From contig NZ_CP173029.1 of the NCBI RefSeq assembly GCF_044772865.1, positions 2,170,001 through 2,234,000 on the forward strand: a DNA stretch of 64,000 bases. Reading direction: 5' to 3'. The notes beneath the pieces were generated by a model. It saw nothing but the letters and a program-made list of their open reading frames with translations, made no database searches and had not been told where the DNA came from. A program made the position numbers and the translations under genes. This DNA comes from Algirhabdus cladophorae. GTDB taxonomy: Bacteria; Pseudomonadota; Alphaproteobacteria; Rhodobacterales; Rhodobacteraceae. Positions within the stretch are counted from its first letter, which is position 1, and every line of letters begins with the position of its first letter. Below are positions 49,990 to 59,111 of the stretch, piece by piece.

Positions 49990-52900
49990 ATGGGTAATTA
50001 CGGCACAATTATTGTTAATGGCAACGATGACGAAAACGATGAACTAGGCTTTGACGCCTCGGGCATTGGTGACATCAATGGCGACGGAATTGCGGATTTC
50101 GCAATCACCGAAAAACGCGGAACCTCCTATGAAGGCGGTGAAGGATTTCAAAAAACCACTGGCGCGGTCTACGTCGTCTACGGTACTGAAGATGGCCCGA
50201 TATCCATTGACTTAGACGACATCGATGGCACGAACGGATTCAAGATTGAATCAGACGCCTATGTCAGCGACTATTCCAGCTACTCTACCTTTGGTCATTC
50301 CGTCGTCGGTTTAGGCGATGTGAACGGCGACGACGTCGACGACTTTGCGATTGTCGAAAATTCCACCGATTACGATTTCGACACCAACTACGGATACTCC
50401 AGCGCAGCGACCGAAGGCGTTGCCTATGTTATTTATGGCGGCCAGTCCGTGGCAGACTCAACGGTCAATGTAACGGATCTTGATGGGTTCCGCATCGATG
50501 CGGAAGGCGAGATTACCGGCGTTGTTGCCATTGGCGATTTCAACGACGATGGCGTTGCGGATATCGGCCTGAACACCCAAACCCGCTCGTTCGATTCAGG
50601 CTATTCGTACTACTACACCCTTTATGACGCGAACGGGGATGGCGAGTACAACCCGGACGATGGTGATTTTTCGAACTACTACCGCAACTATGTGGCCGTG
50701 AACGATGTGCGCAGCTTTGTTCTTTATGGCACGGATGAGGACCGCACCACGGACGAGGCGATCGCCGACGAAGGCAACAGCGATCTGTTCGTAAATCTGG
50801 CTGAGATCACGGACGACGACGGCTTTTCTTTTGAAGCTGGTCAAACGATTGGCGGCTTTTACGGCGGCGAATTTGGCGGCCCGGTCGTTGCTGCGGCTTT
50901 GGGCAGTGGCGAGATCGGCAATGTCTACGATTACGACTCGCGGAGCGTTGGGATCAATGGGGCCTCGGACATCAATGGCGATGGCTTTAACGATTTGGTG
51001 GTCGGTGAAGGCTCGGCCTATATCGGCAACTACACGCGGGTAATAACCCCCGACGCGCCAGACGAAATCTCAGGTGTTGGAACCTATGCAGGGGTCAACA
51101 ACAGCTTTGTTGTGGTAGGCGAAGATTTGGCCGCTGGCACCGGACCGGATATCAAAAGTATCGACTCCTCCAACTTTGGGCTGTTTGGTGATTTTGCCTT
51201 GGGCGATGTCTCGGGCGAGGATGGCTTTGCCGAGATCGCCACGCGCGGCTTTTCATCGGCTGCAGATATCTCCACCCTCACATTAGGGGCTGTGTCGGAA
51301 ATTACTGGCGCTATTGTCGTGCAAGGCGCGTCCGACCTGTTGGATGGAAGTGGATCGATTGCCGCAGATACTGCAGCCGTTGCTGCCGGTGATGCTGCAT
51401 TCTACTTTGCCGCGGATTCCCAAGATCAATTGGACATTCAAACGATTGTTGGCGTCGGTGATATGAACGCGGATGGCGTTGATGATTTCTTTATCGCAGG
51501 CCGCGAACGTGACTTCGATCTGGTTACAGGGTATTTGGTCTTTGGCAGCGAGGAGGCCCAAAGCGGCTACTTTGAGCTGAATGCCATGGTCGCAGCAGGC
51601 GATGCCTACAAGATCGAGCTTGGCGATTACTTCCAGTTTGACCGCATCACTGTGGCCGGTGTTGGCGATGTGAATAATGACGGGGCGGATGACCTGTTGT
51701 TCGCCAATCCCGATGCCAATAGCGACGACGGCCAAGTTCAGATTATCTTTGGCGGTGAGGCGCTAGAGGCCAGCGATGCAGCCGACGGTTCGGATGACAA
51801 CATTATTCAGCAGCAAAACACTATTGTAGATGTTGATACTGGCATTCTGCCGACGTTGATCTCAATTGACAGAAACATCGTATTCGGAGACGAAGGAACC
51901 GGCACCCCGGGTCAATTTGTGTTCACAGTCACCCGAAATGGCGATCTTGCCGACGAAGTGTCCGTGGATTGGGCCGTGTCCAGCGGGTCCAGCGTTTATA
52001 CCTTCTACACCGATGCTGCAGCCGATGATTTTGAAGGCGGCGCCTTTCCATCTGGCACGGTCACCTTTGCCGATGGCGAAAGCACAGTCGAAATTCTGGT
52101 CGAAGTTGCAGGCGACACCCAACAAGAAGGTTTTGAGGACTTCACAGTTACCTTGTCCAACGCTGTGACAGATAGCGGCGGAGCGATCACAATCATCAAC
52201 GATGATGGAATTGGCCTTATTCGCAACGATGATGTGCCCGCAACGCTGTCCGTCTTCAATCAGACGGCGACTGAAGGCGACGCGTTTTTGGAAGTCGAAG
52301 TGTTCCGTGGCGGTCGTACAGACATCGAAGTCACAGTTGATTACACACTGACCTCGTATTTCAGCAGCTTCAGCACAGCAGAAAGCGAAGATTTCGATGA
52401 CGGTCTGCCGCAGACGGGATCAATTACGTTTGCCGCTGGTGAGACCAGCAAAATTGTACAGTTTGCGATCACAGATGACGCGATTTTGGAGGGCAATGAA
52501 AACGCGACGTTCACGCTGTCCAACGCGGATGCCGGTGGTGACGAGGTCACGATCAACCGGTCTTCTGCTACGCTGACGATTTTGGATGATGAACGTCCCG
52601 TTATTGTGTCGGCGAGTGGCAACCGCGTCACTGAAACCGACGATGACGCAGACAATGTGACGTTGATCTTTACAGTTACGCGCAGTGGCAACCTTGACGC
52701 TACCGCATCTGTTGATTTCACCCTGTCGCCTTATACCTCGGCCACAACGCCTGAGGATTTTGTCAGTGGCTATATCGATCCAAACACTGGTCAACCACGT
52801 GCCGGCACAATCGAATTCGCAGCAGGCGAAACCACACAGACCATCGAGCTGGTCGTGGCCGGTGACAATGTGACGGAGGGCACCGAATACGTGGTGATGA

Positions 52901-55900
52901 ACCTCTCCAACCTGACCACAGATGCAGCCGAAGCGCCCCAATTAAATACACCACGAGTGTTTGGACGTATCGACGATGATGATATCCCGGCCACGTTCCG
53001 CGCCAACAACGCCTTTGTCACGGAAGGCGAAACGGGCGACGAACGGACCCTGTCATTTACCGTCACGCGGACCGGATTGATCGATGTTGAGGCAAGCGTG
53101 TCTTTCTCGCTGGAAGCCTATCCGTTTAGCAATTCCGCCAATGCCGACGACTTTGTCTCCGGGTTCCCACAATCGGGTGAATTGGTGTTTGCCGCAGGCG
53201 AGACCAGCAAAACCGTGACAGCCGTGGTCTCTGGCGACGACGAGATTGAAACAACGGAATATGTTCAATTGTTGCTCAGCGATCCTGAAACTGTCGCGGG
53301 CGAAACCGCGATAATCTCGGATGCCAACGGATTGGGGACCATTTCGAACGACGATTTCCCTGTCACCTTCTCGATCAGCAGCCGTACGGTGACCGAAGGC
53401 GATGCAGGTGAAACGACGGAAATGGTCTATACTGTCTTCCGCTCCGGTGAAGTGAATGTCGGCGCGGATATTGACTACCGCGTTGATCTTTATGCCAGTT
53501 CTCAGGCCGCAGATGATGACGATTTGGTCGGTGGTTTCCCGCAAACAGGCAGCCTGCGTTTTGAGGCAGGTGAAACGTCACAGACCTTTACCGTACTTGT
53601 CCAAGGCGACAACGACACGGAAAACACCGAGTTTTTCCAAGTCTTCTTGGAAAATGGAGTCTCGGATGACGGAACAGCTGTTACACTCGGCTCGTCCAGC
53701 GCCTTTGGGACCATCACCAACGACGATGTCCCTGTGCAATTTTCTGTCAACGCGCCGTTTATTGTCGAAGGTCAAAACGGCGACCCAACCCAATTTACGT
53801 TCACCATCAATCGGTTTGGCGAAACCAATGTCGATGCCACAGTCGACTATGATTTTGAGGCCTACTTTAACCTCAACCAAGCGGCCACAGACGCAGACTT
53901 TGAAGGGGGCATCCCAGATGGCGGCACCTTGTCCTTTGCGGCAGGGGAGACAACCAAAACGGTTACTCTGAACGTCATTGACGACGAAATCTACGAAAGC
54001 ACCGAATACCTAGGCCTGCGGTTGTCAGATGCTCAGGCCGAGGGTCACCCGCAAGGCGCCACAATCAGTGGATCAGGTTTGGCAACGGGTCAGATCAACG
54101 ATGACGAAGTACCGGTCTATTATTCCGTCTTCTATGGCTATGCCACTGAAGCCGACGAAGGCGAGACAACCACAATGTTGTTCAACGTCAGCCGCAGTGG
54201 TGATTTGTCGTCAGCAGGCACCGTGGACTATTCCATTCAGGAATACCGCTACGGCAACTCGGCCACGGACGCTGATTTCACCGATGCGCTGCCCCAGCTT
54301 GGCACAGTCACCTTTGCCGCTGGCGAAAGTGCAAAACAAATCGCCGTTGAAATCGCTGGCGATAATCTGACCGAAAGCACTGAATATTTCGAAGTCCATT
54401 TGTCCAATGCGACTTCCGAGGATCCTGACGCGCAGGTCGTGATCAGCCGTCCGCTTGGCTATGGCTATATCTACGACGATGATATTCCCGTTTACTTCCG
54501 CGCCTCCGGCTCGACCACTGTTGAGGGTGACCCGGGCGATGCCAACACACTAACCTTCCGCATTCAACGCTATGGCGACACATCTGTAGACGCCACCGTG
54601 GACTATAGTGTTGCAGGCGGCACAGCGGATGCAGATGACTTCTCCAGTGCATTCCCAACCTCAGGCAGCCTGACCTTCTTGGCTGGTGAGACGTTCAAGG
54701 ACGTGGTGTTGCAGGTGCAGGCCGACGAAGAGATCGAAGGTGACGAATACACCTACATCAATCTGACCAACCCATCCTCTACAGATCCTGACGTCATTGC
54801 CGTCATCACGACCTCCTCTGCATCAGGCATCATCCGTACCGATGACCAGCCGTCCTATATCTCGGTCAGCTATTACTCCAGCGCGACAGAGGGCGATGAT
54901 GCCAGCGACAACACAGCCCTGACGTTCCAGGTGTACCGCACCGGCGACACATCCGGCAGTGTCAGCGTGGATTATGCCTTTGCCGGATCTGGCAGTGATG
55001 CTTTGGATGCAGCCGACATTGAGGGCGGTATGCCCCAGAACGGCACGGTCACCTTTGGTGCAGGTGAAACGTTCAAGACGATCACTTTCAACATTGCCGA
55101 AGATGAAGAAATCGAAGGCAACGAACGCGGGACGATCACCTTGTCAAACGCAACAGGCGCAGGTGACGTTCGGATTACCAATGCAACCGGCACAGGTGTG
55201 GTCAACAATGACGACTTCCCGCCACGCATTTTGGCCTATGTGAACGGATCGCTCTTTGGTGCGTCGCTGAACGAAGGCAACAGTGGCTCGACGCCGATCA
55301 ACGTCACGTTCCAACGCGACGGCACAACCGATGGCGACGTGGAAATTTGCTATGACTTGACCACTTTTGGTGGGGTCTTTGGGGCTGACAGCCAAGACAT
55401 CGAAGGCTTCCTGCCGTCACCGGGCAACAGTGTCACGATCCTTGATGGCGAAAACTCGGTTACTGTGACGATCAACATCAATGGCGATGGCCTGATTGAG
55501 GCTAACGAACGGTTCCGGTTGGAAATTACCGAAGTCAACCCCTCTGATGATACTGATTACACAGTCTTCAACCCGACATCTAACATCACAATCCGCAATG
55601 ACGACGGGCGTCCCCCGATCCCTGAATTGCCGTTTGATGTTGATGGCGATGGTGTCATCGAAGAAGGCGAATTCATCCGCGTCGAGGCTGACGTATTTGG
55701 TGATCCGCATATCACGACACTGGATGGTTTGGGCTATGATTTCCAAGCTGTGGGCGACTACGTGCTGGTGGAAACCGAAGATGGCGCGACCAACCCGTTC
55801 TCGGTTCAGGTCCGATTTGAAGCATTCCCCGGCTCCGACTTGGTGTCGATCACCACACGTATGGCCGTAGACGTGCGCGGATCCACAATCGAGATCGATG

Positions 55901-58353
55901 CAAAGACCGGCAATCTGCTGATCAACGGAGAGGTTGTTACAGACGACGAGCTGGCCGTTGGCGCATTGTATCTGGACGATGGCGACGATGTGGCAGACAT
56001 CTTTATTGATGATGGCAAATTCTTCATCGTGCTTAATGATGCTGGCGAGCAATTGATGGTCGGCAATGTAGACGGTTCGTTGAACGTCTGTGTGTTCCTT
56101 GCGGATGCAGCGGATGGCGGCAATTCGGGCAATGTGCGCGGCTTGATGGGCAACGCCAACCAAGACCTCACAGACGATTTTGGTCTGCGCGATGGTTCTG
56201 AAATTCCGGAAGGTGCCATTGAATTTGACGGCGAAGGCGTGCCTGATCTGCTGTTTGACTTCCTATATGGACGTGGCGAATACGAGGGCAGCAGCTACCG
56301 TGAAAGCTGGGCTTTGACCGAGGCGGAAAACCTCTTCTCTGGCGAGACACCGGATTTCCCCGAGAACTTCCCAGCCGGTCCGTTGACCTTGGATAATCTG
56401 CCCGAAAGCATCCGTGCCATGGCAACCCAAGCGGCCTTGGACGCAGGCCTTAGCCCAGATGATAACGCAGTTATTTTTGAAAACGCCGTGCTCGACTTTG
56501 CCCTGACAGGCATGGGCGCCTTCCTTGAAGGTGCGGGCAACTTGGCTGCGGAACCTGAAAGTGCTTCTGATGTTCTGGACACCCCAGAACAGGCACCCAC
56601 GGTGAATATCTCGGCCGATGTTACCTCTGTTACTGAGGGCGATGATGGCGTGCAAACCGTCAGCTACACTTTCTACCGTATTGGCGATCTAACCGGTGAC
56701 TTGCAGGTCAACTACGAGATCGGCGGCGATGTTGATGCAGCGGATCTGGGCGGCGACACTCCAATGACCGGGACAGTCGGCTTTGCAGATGGCGAAGACA
56801 CCACAACCCTAGAGATCATCGTCAAAGGCGATCTGAGCACTGAGCAAGACGAAGGTCTTGTTGTCAGCATCACAGGCACCGATAACGAAGGTGTCCTGAT
56901 TGGTGGCTCCCAAGGGGAAATCACCATCCTTACGGATGATTTCGGACCGGAAGCGCAAGATGACCGTTTGTCTACGGACGCCGACACAGTTCTGATGGGC
57001 AACGTTATCGACGACAACGGCAGCGGCCAAGACACTGATGCCGACGACGATGAACTGTCTGTGACAGCGATCTTTGATGTCGAGTTTGGTCGGATAGAGG
57101 TTGATGGGACCCCTGTGGAACTGTCGAACGGCGTGATCGTGACGATGAACGCAGATGGTTCGTTCGAGGTGGATCTAAACGGCTCGTTTGATGGGTTGTC
57201 TGAAACCCAAGTCGGCAGCTTTGACTTTGAATACGAAGTCAGCGATGGCAACGGCGGCACAGATACAGCCTTGGTCGAAATTTCGGTCAATGGTGTCGAG
57301 GAAGAAGAACCAGATCCGGTGACCTACTCGATTTTTGCACCAATTACCTCTGTGACCGAAGGCAACACTGGCACTACAGAAGTTCAGGTCCAAGTGACCC
57401 GTTCTGCGGGCACCGGTGCTGCAACTGTGGCGCTGGCCTATACTGGCACGGCACAGCAGGGGGATCGCGGCGGGGACTATGGAACCGAGGCAGGAACCGA
57501 GGTGACATTTGCCGATGGCGAGACATCCGTCTTCGTCACCCTCGAAGTTGCAGGTGATCTGACTGTTGAAGAAGATGAGACAATCATCATCGACATTGAT
57601 GTCACCGATGCCGAGACGCCCGTGCTCTATGAAGCGACGTCTGCCACTGTGACCATCACCAACGACGACGTCCCGAATGAGGCCCCAATGGCCGAAGACG
57701 ACGACGCCGATGCCACCGTGGGAACAGGCATCAACATCGATGTGTTGGCCAACGACAGTGACCCCGAGGAAGACGACCTTGCAGTGATCGGCCTGAACTC
57801 AGACGATACTTTGGGCGATGTTGAAATCAATCAGGATGGAACTGTCTCATATGACGCCGGTGATGCGTTTGCCCTTCTGGGCTTGGGCGAAACGGCCACA
57901 GACACCTTTGTCTACACTGTCAGCGATGGCGACTTGACCGATACTGCAACAGTCACTGTCGAGGTCACTGGGACCTATGTCGAACCGGTTGGACCCAATG
58001 AAATCGTCGGGACCCAAGGCAGTGACCGGATCGCAGGCACGGAGGATGCAGACGCGATTCGCAGTCTGGGCGGCCGTTATGACCGCCTCACTGGTGGCGA
58101 AGGCGAGGATCAGTTCATCTTTGGCGCAGAAACAAACAACGGTGCCCGGGAACGTGATGTGATCTACGACTATGAGGTCGGAATCGATAGTATTGTTCTC
58201 GAAGCGGGGACAATGATCGGCTCAATTCGACAAACCTCGTCAACTGTGATTGTATCTTTCGAAGGTGATCGGGACACACTCTATATTCGCGGTGAGGGTG
58301 TTAATGCGGGGAACATCGACTTTATTACAATCGACGACGATTTGTCGTTCTAA
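49990..58353 (+). CDS. Giant acidic type I-secreted adhesin (FG-GAP, Calx-beta, EF-hand, VWD, cadherin-like, RTX tail)
   Basis: 2787 residues, extremely rich in Asp, with only two cysteines (C1787, C2034) and no N-terminal signal peptide. Order: six FG-GAP calcium loops, residues 22-576 (DINGDGIADF type; another Ca loop DANGDGEYNPDD near 213); ten Calx-beta repeats, 623-1872, each 120-130 residues and ending in a NDD motif; an EF-hand DVDGDGVIEEGEF near 1882; a von Willebrand D-like domain from GDPH (1904) to about 2070; Calx-beta 11 (2203-2318); a cadherin-like/VCBS domain (2319-2440); Calx-beta 12 (2444-2558); another cadherin-like domain (from 2563); and a C-terminal RTX-like/type I secretion target (2671-2787, GGEGEDQFIFG). 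It should be secreted by an unlinked HlyBD-TolC-type system and act in Ca-dependent adhesion or biofilm. Start chosen at ATG 49990 behind a G-rich ribosome site. Confidence 0.93.
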   Translation: MGNYGTIIVNGNDDENDELGFDASGIGDINGDGIADFAITEKRGTSYEGGEGFQKTTGAVYVVYGTEDGPISIDLDDIDGTNGFKIESDAYVSDYSSYSTFGHSVVGLGDVNGDDVDDFAIVENSTDYDFDTNYGYSSAATEGVAYVIYGGQSVADSTVNVTDLDGFRIDAEGEITGVVAIGDFNDDGVADIGLNTQTRSFDSGYSYYYTLYDANGDGEYNPDDGDFSNYYRNYVAVNDVRSFVLYGTDEDRTTDEAIADEGNSDLFVNLAEITDDDGFSFEAGQTIGGFYGGEFGGPVVAAALGSGEIGNVYDYDSRSVGINGASDINGDGFNDLVVGEGSAYIGNYTRVITPDAPDEISGVGTYAGVNNSFVVVGEDLAAGTGPDIKSIDSSNFGLFGDFALGDVSGEDGFAEIATRGFSSAADISTLTLGAVSEITGAIVVQGASDLLDGSGSIAADTAAVAAGDAAFYFAADSQDQLDIQTIVGVGDMNADGVDDFFIAGRERDFDLVTGYLVFGSEEAQSGYFELNAMVAAGDAYKIELGDYFQFDRITVAGVGDVNNDGADDLLFANPDANSDDGQVQIIFGGEALEASDAADGSDDNIIQQQNTIVDVDTGILPTLISIDRNIVFGDEGTGTPGQFVFTVTRNGDLADEVSVDWAVSSGSSVYTFYTDAAADDFEGGAFPSGTVTFADGESTVEILVEVAGDTQQEGFEDFTVTLSNAVTDSGGAITIINDDGIGLIRNDDVPATLSVFNQTATEGDAFLEVEVFRGGRTDIEVTVDYTLTSYFSSFSTAESEDFDDGLPQTGSITFAAGETSKIVQFAITDDAILEGNENATFTLSNADAGGDEVTINRSSATLTILDDERPVIVSASGNRVTETDDDADNVTLIFTVTRSGNLDATASVDFTLSPYTSATTPEDFVSGYIDPNTGQPRAGTIEFAAGETTQTIELVVAGDNVTEGTEYVVMNLSNLTTDAAEAPQLNTPRVFGRIDDDDIPATFRANNAFVTEGETGDERTLSFTVTRTGLIDVEASVSFSLEAYPFSNSANADDFVSGFPQSGELVFAAGETSKTVTAVVSGDDEIETTEYVQLLLSDPETVAGETAIISDANGLGTISNDDFPVTFSISSRTVTEGDAGETTEMVYTVFRSGEVNVGADIDYRVDLYASSQAADDDDLVGGFPQTGSLRFEAGETSQTFTVLVQGDNDTENTEFFQVFLENGVSDDGTAVTLGSSSAFGTITNDDVPVQFSVNAPFIVEGQNGDPTQFTFTINRFGETNVDATVDYDFEAYFNLNQAATDADFEGGIPDGGTLSFAAGETTKTVTLNVIDDEIYESTEYLGLRLSDAQAEGHPQGATISGSGLATGQINDDEVPVYYSVFYGYATEADEGETTTMLFNVSRSGDLSSAGTVDYSIQEYRYGNSATDADFTDALPQLGTVTFAAGESAKQIAVEIAGDNLTESTEYFEVHLSNATSEDPDAQVVISRPLGYGYIYDDDIPVYFRASGSTTVEGDPGDANTLTFRIQRYGDTSVDATVDYSVAGGTADADDFSSAFPTSGSLTFLAGETFKDVVLQVQADEEIEGDEYTYINLTNPSSTDPDVIAVITTSSASGIIRTDDQPSYISVSYYSSATEGDDASDNTALTFQVYRTGDTSGSVSVDYAFAGSGSDALDAADIEGGMPQNGTVTFGAGETFKTITFNIAEDEEIEGNERGTITLSNATGAGDVRITNATGTGVVNNDDFPPRILAYVNGSLFGASLNEGNSGSTPINVTFQRDGTTDGDVEICYDLTTFGGVFGADSQDIEGFLPSPGNSVTILDGENSVTVTININGDGLIEANERFRLEITEVNPSDDTDYTVFNPTSNITIRNDDGRPPIPELPFDVDGDGVIEEGEFIRVEADVFGDPHITTLDGLGYDFQAVGDYVLVETEDGATNPFSVQVRFEAFPGSDLVSITTRMAVDVRGSTIEIDAKTGNLLINGEVVTDDELAVGALYLDDGDDVADIFIDDGKFFIVLNDAGEQLMVGNVDGSLNVCVFLADAADGGNSGNVRGLMGNANQDLTDDFGLRDGSEIPEGAIEFDGEGVPDLLFDFLYGRGEYEGSSYRESWALTEAENLFSGETPDFPENFPAGPLTLDNLPESIRAMATQAALDAGLSPDDNAVIFENAVLDFALTGMGAFLEGAGNLAAEPESASDVLDTPEQAPTVNISADVTSVTEGDDGVQTVSYTFYRIGDLTGDLQVNYEIGGDVDAADLGGDTPMTGTVGFADGEDTTTLEIIVKGDLSTEQDEGLVVSITGTDNEGVLIGGSQGEITILTDDFGPEAQDDRLSTDADTVLMGNVIDDNGSGQDTDADDDELSVTAIFDVEFGRIEVDGTPVELSNGVIVTMNADGSFEVDLNGSFDGLSETQVGSFDFEYEVSDGNGGTDTALVEISVNGVEEEEPDPVTYSIFAPITSVTEGNTGTTEVQVQVTRSAGTGAATVALAYTGTAQQGDRGGDYGTEAGTEVTFADGETSVFVTLEVAGDLTVEEDETIIIDIDVTDAETPVLYEATSATVTITNDDVPNEAPMAEDDDADATVGTGINIDVLANDSDPEEDDLAVIGLNSDDTLGDVEINQDGTVSYDAGDAFALLGLGETATDTFVYTVSDGDLTDTATVTVEVTGTYVEPVGPNEIVGTQGSDRIAGTEDADAIRSLGGRYDRLTGGEGEDQFIFGAETNNGARERDVIYDYEVGIDSIVLEAGTMIGSIRQTSSTVIVSFEGDRDTLYIRGEGVNAGNIDFITIDDDLSF
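51856..55605 (+). repeat. Ten tandem Calx-beta repeats within the adhesin gene
   Basis: Repeat starts lie at about residues 623, 752, 871, 1002, 1126, 1250, 1377, 1502, 1623 and 1746, a period of about 120-130 residues (360-390 bases). Each has a TEGD/EGET-type opening, TFTVTRSGD-like strand, TVDYS-like strand, DDF..G.P..G.L.FAAGET core and a closing TNDDVP. Two more copies (11, 12) lie at 2203 and 2444, after the VWD domain. The DNA has diverged between copies, so slippage is not recent. Confidence 0.85.
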
Positions 58354-58377
58354 GACTTTGTGTGGAAGGATATTGAA

Positions 58378-59025
58378 ATGACTTTGAAAGGCCTTTTTGC
58401 TGGGATTATCCTTAGCTTGGGCACAGCGGTAGCGGCCAATGCCGCGTCGCTGGGGTACACAGCCACCGACCCATTTGTGTCTGGCGAAGGCACTGTAGAA
58501 TTCACAGACGACGGTACGCTTGGTGATCTTTTGGCATTTGGCATGTCTGTTGACTCTGCCTCATCTACTTTGCCCGGCTCGCTAACCGAGTTCGACTTTA
58601 CACTGGATCAATACACGTTGGGTATGCCCAACGACGGTAACGCAACCGGCAGCTTCTCCCTTTACGACGACTTGCTCAACGAAGTGGGCAGCGACAGTGT
58701 TATCGGGATCGGCTTTGTCAATAACGTTGTTGAAATCGCGTTCAATTCCGTAGAAGCGTTTTTGGGCAATGGGACTGATGTGTCCCCTGCCGCCAGCATG
58801 GTGGCACTGCTTGAAGTGAAGTTCGATTTTGGTGCCAATTTTTCGGGCAACCCGTTTTCAGAGCTTGCTGAAATGAATGCTAACGGCAACATGGAAGTCT
58901 TTGCAGCCTACAAATTGTCAGCTGTCGAAATGTCGGCCGTGCCTGTTCCCGCAGCCTTGCCGCTGTTGCTGATTGGCGTTGGCGCCTTTGGCGTAGTACG
59001 CCGCCGGAAAGCTGTGACTGCCTAA
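58378..59025 (+). CDS. VPLPA-CTERM (PEP-CTERM-like) sorted exported protein
   Basis: 215 residues with an N-terminal signal peptide (cleavage near AANAA, residue 23) and a C-terminal sorting signal: VPVPAALPLLLIGVGAFG, a hydrophobic span, then the basic RRRK. This is the VPLPA variant of PEP-CTERM tails, recognised and cut by an exosortase. The middle is a low-cysteine beta-rich domain I do not recognise. No exosortase gene is in the window. It begins 24 bases after the giant adhesin gene, with GGAAGGA before the ATG, and is followed by a terminator, so the two are co-transcribed. Confidence 0.88.
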   Translation: MTLKGLFAGIILSLGTAVAANAASLGYTATDPFVSGEGTVEFTDDGTLGDLLAFGMSVDSASSTLPGSLTEFDFTLDQYTLGMPNDGNATGSFSLYDDLLNEVGSDSVIGIGFVNNVVEIAFNSVEAFLGNGTDVSPAASMVALLEVKFDFGANFSGNPFSELAEMNANGNMEVFAAYKLSAVEMSAVPVPAALPLLLIGVGAFGVVRRRKAVTA

Positions 59026-59049
59026 TCGGAAAACCGTTTCTTACAAAAA

Positions 59050-59080
59050 GTGCCCGCTCGGATCCGAGCGGGCGTTTTGT
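59050..59080 (+). terminator. Rho-independent terminator of the adhesin operon
   Basis: Perfect 10-base stem GCCCGCTCGG/CCGAGCGGGC (59052-59061 and 59064-59073) with a 2-base centre, followed by GTTTTGT. It ends the adhesin/VPLPA transcript; the preceding A-run could make it act on the opposite strand too. Confidence 0.88.
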
Positions 59081-59111
59081 ATTCTAGGTCTGCTTAAGAC
59101 TAATCGAGCGC

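Noticed and set aside
50596..50844. Long reading frames on the opposite strand of the giant adhesin (also 51283-51735, 52420-52941, 55417-56163)
   Set aside because: They arise from the biased, Asp-rich codon use of the adhesin gene (GAC/GAT reads as GTC/ATC on the other strand); no homology or ribosome sites.
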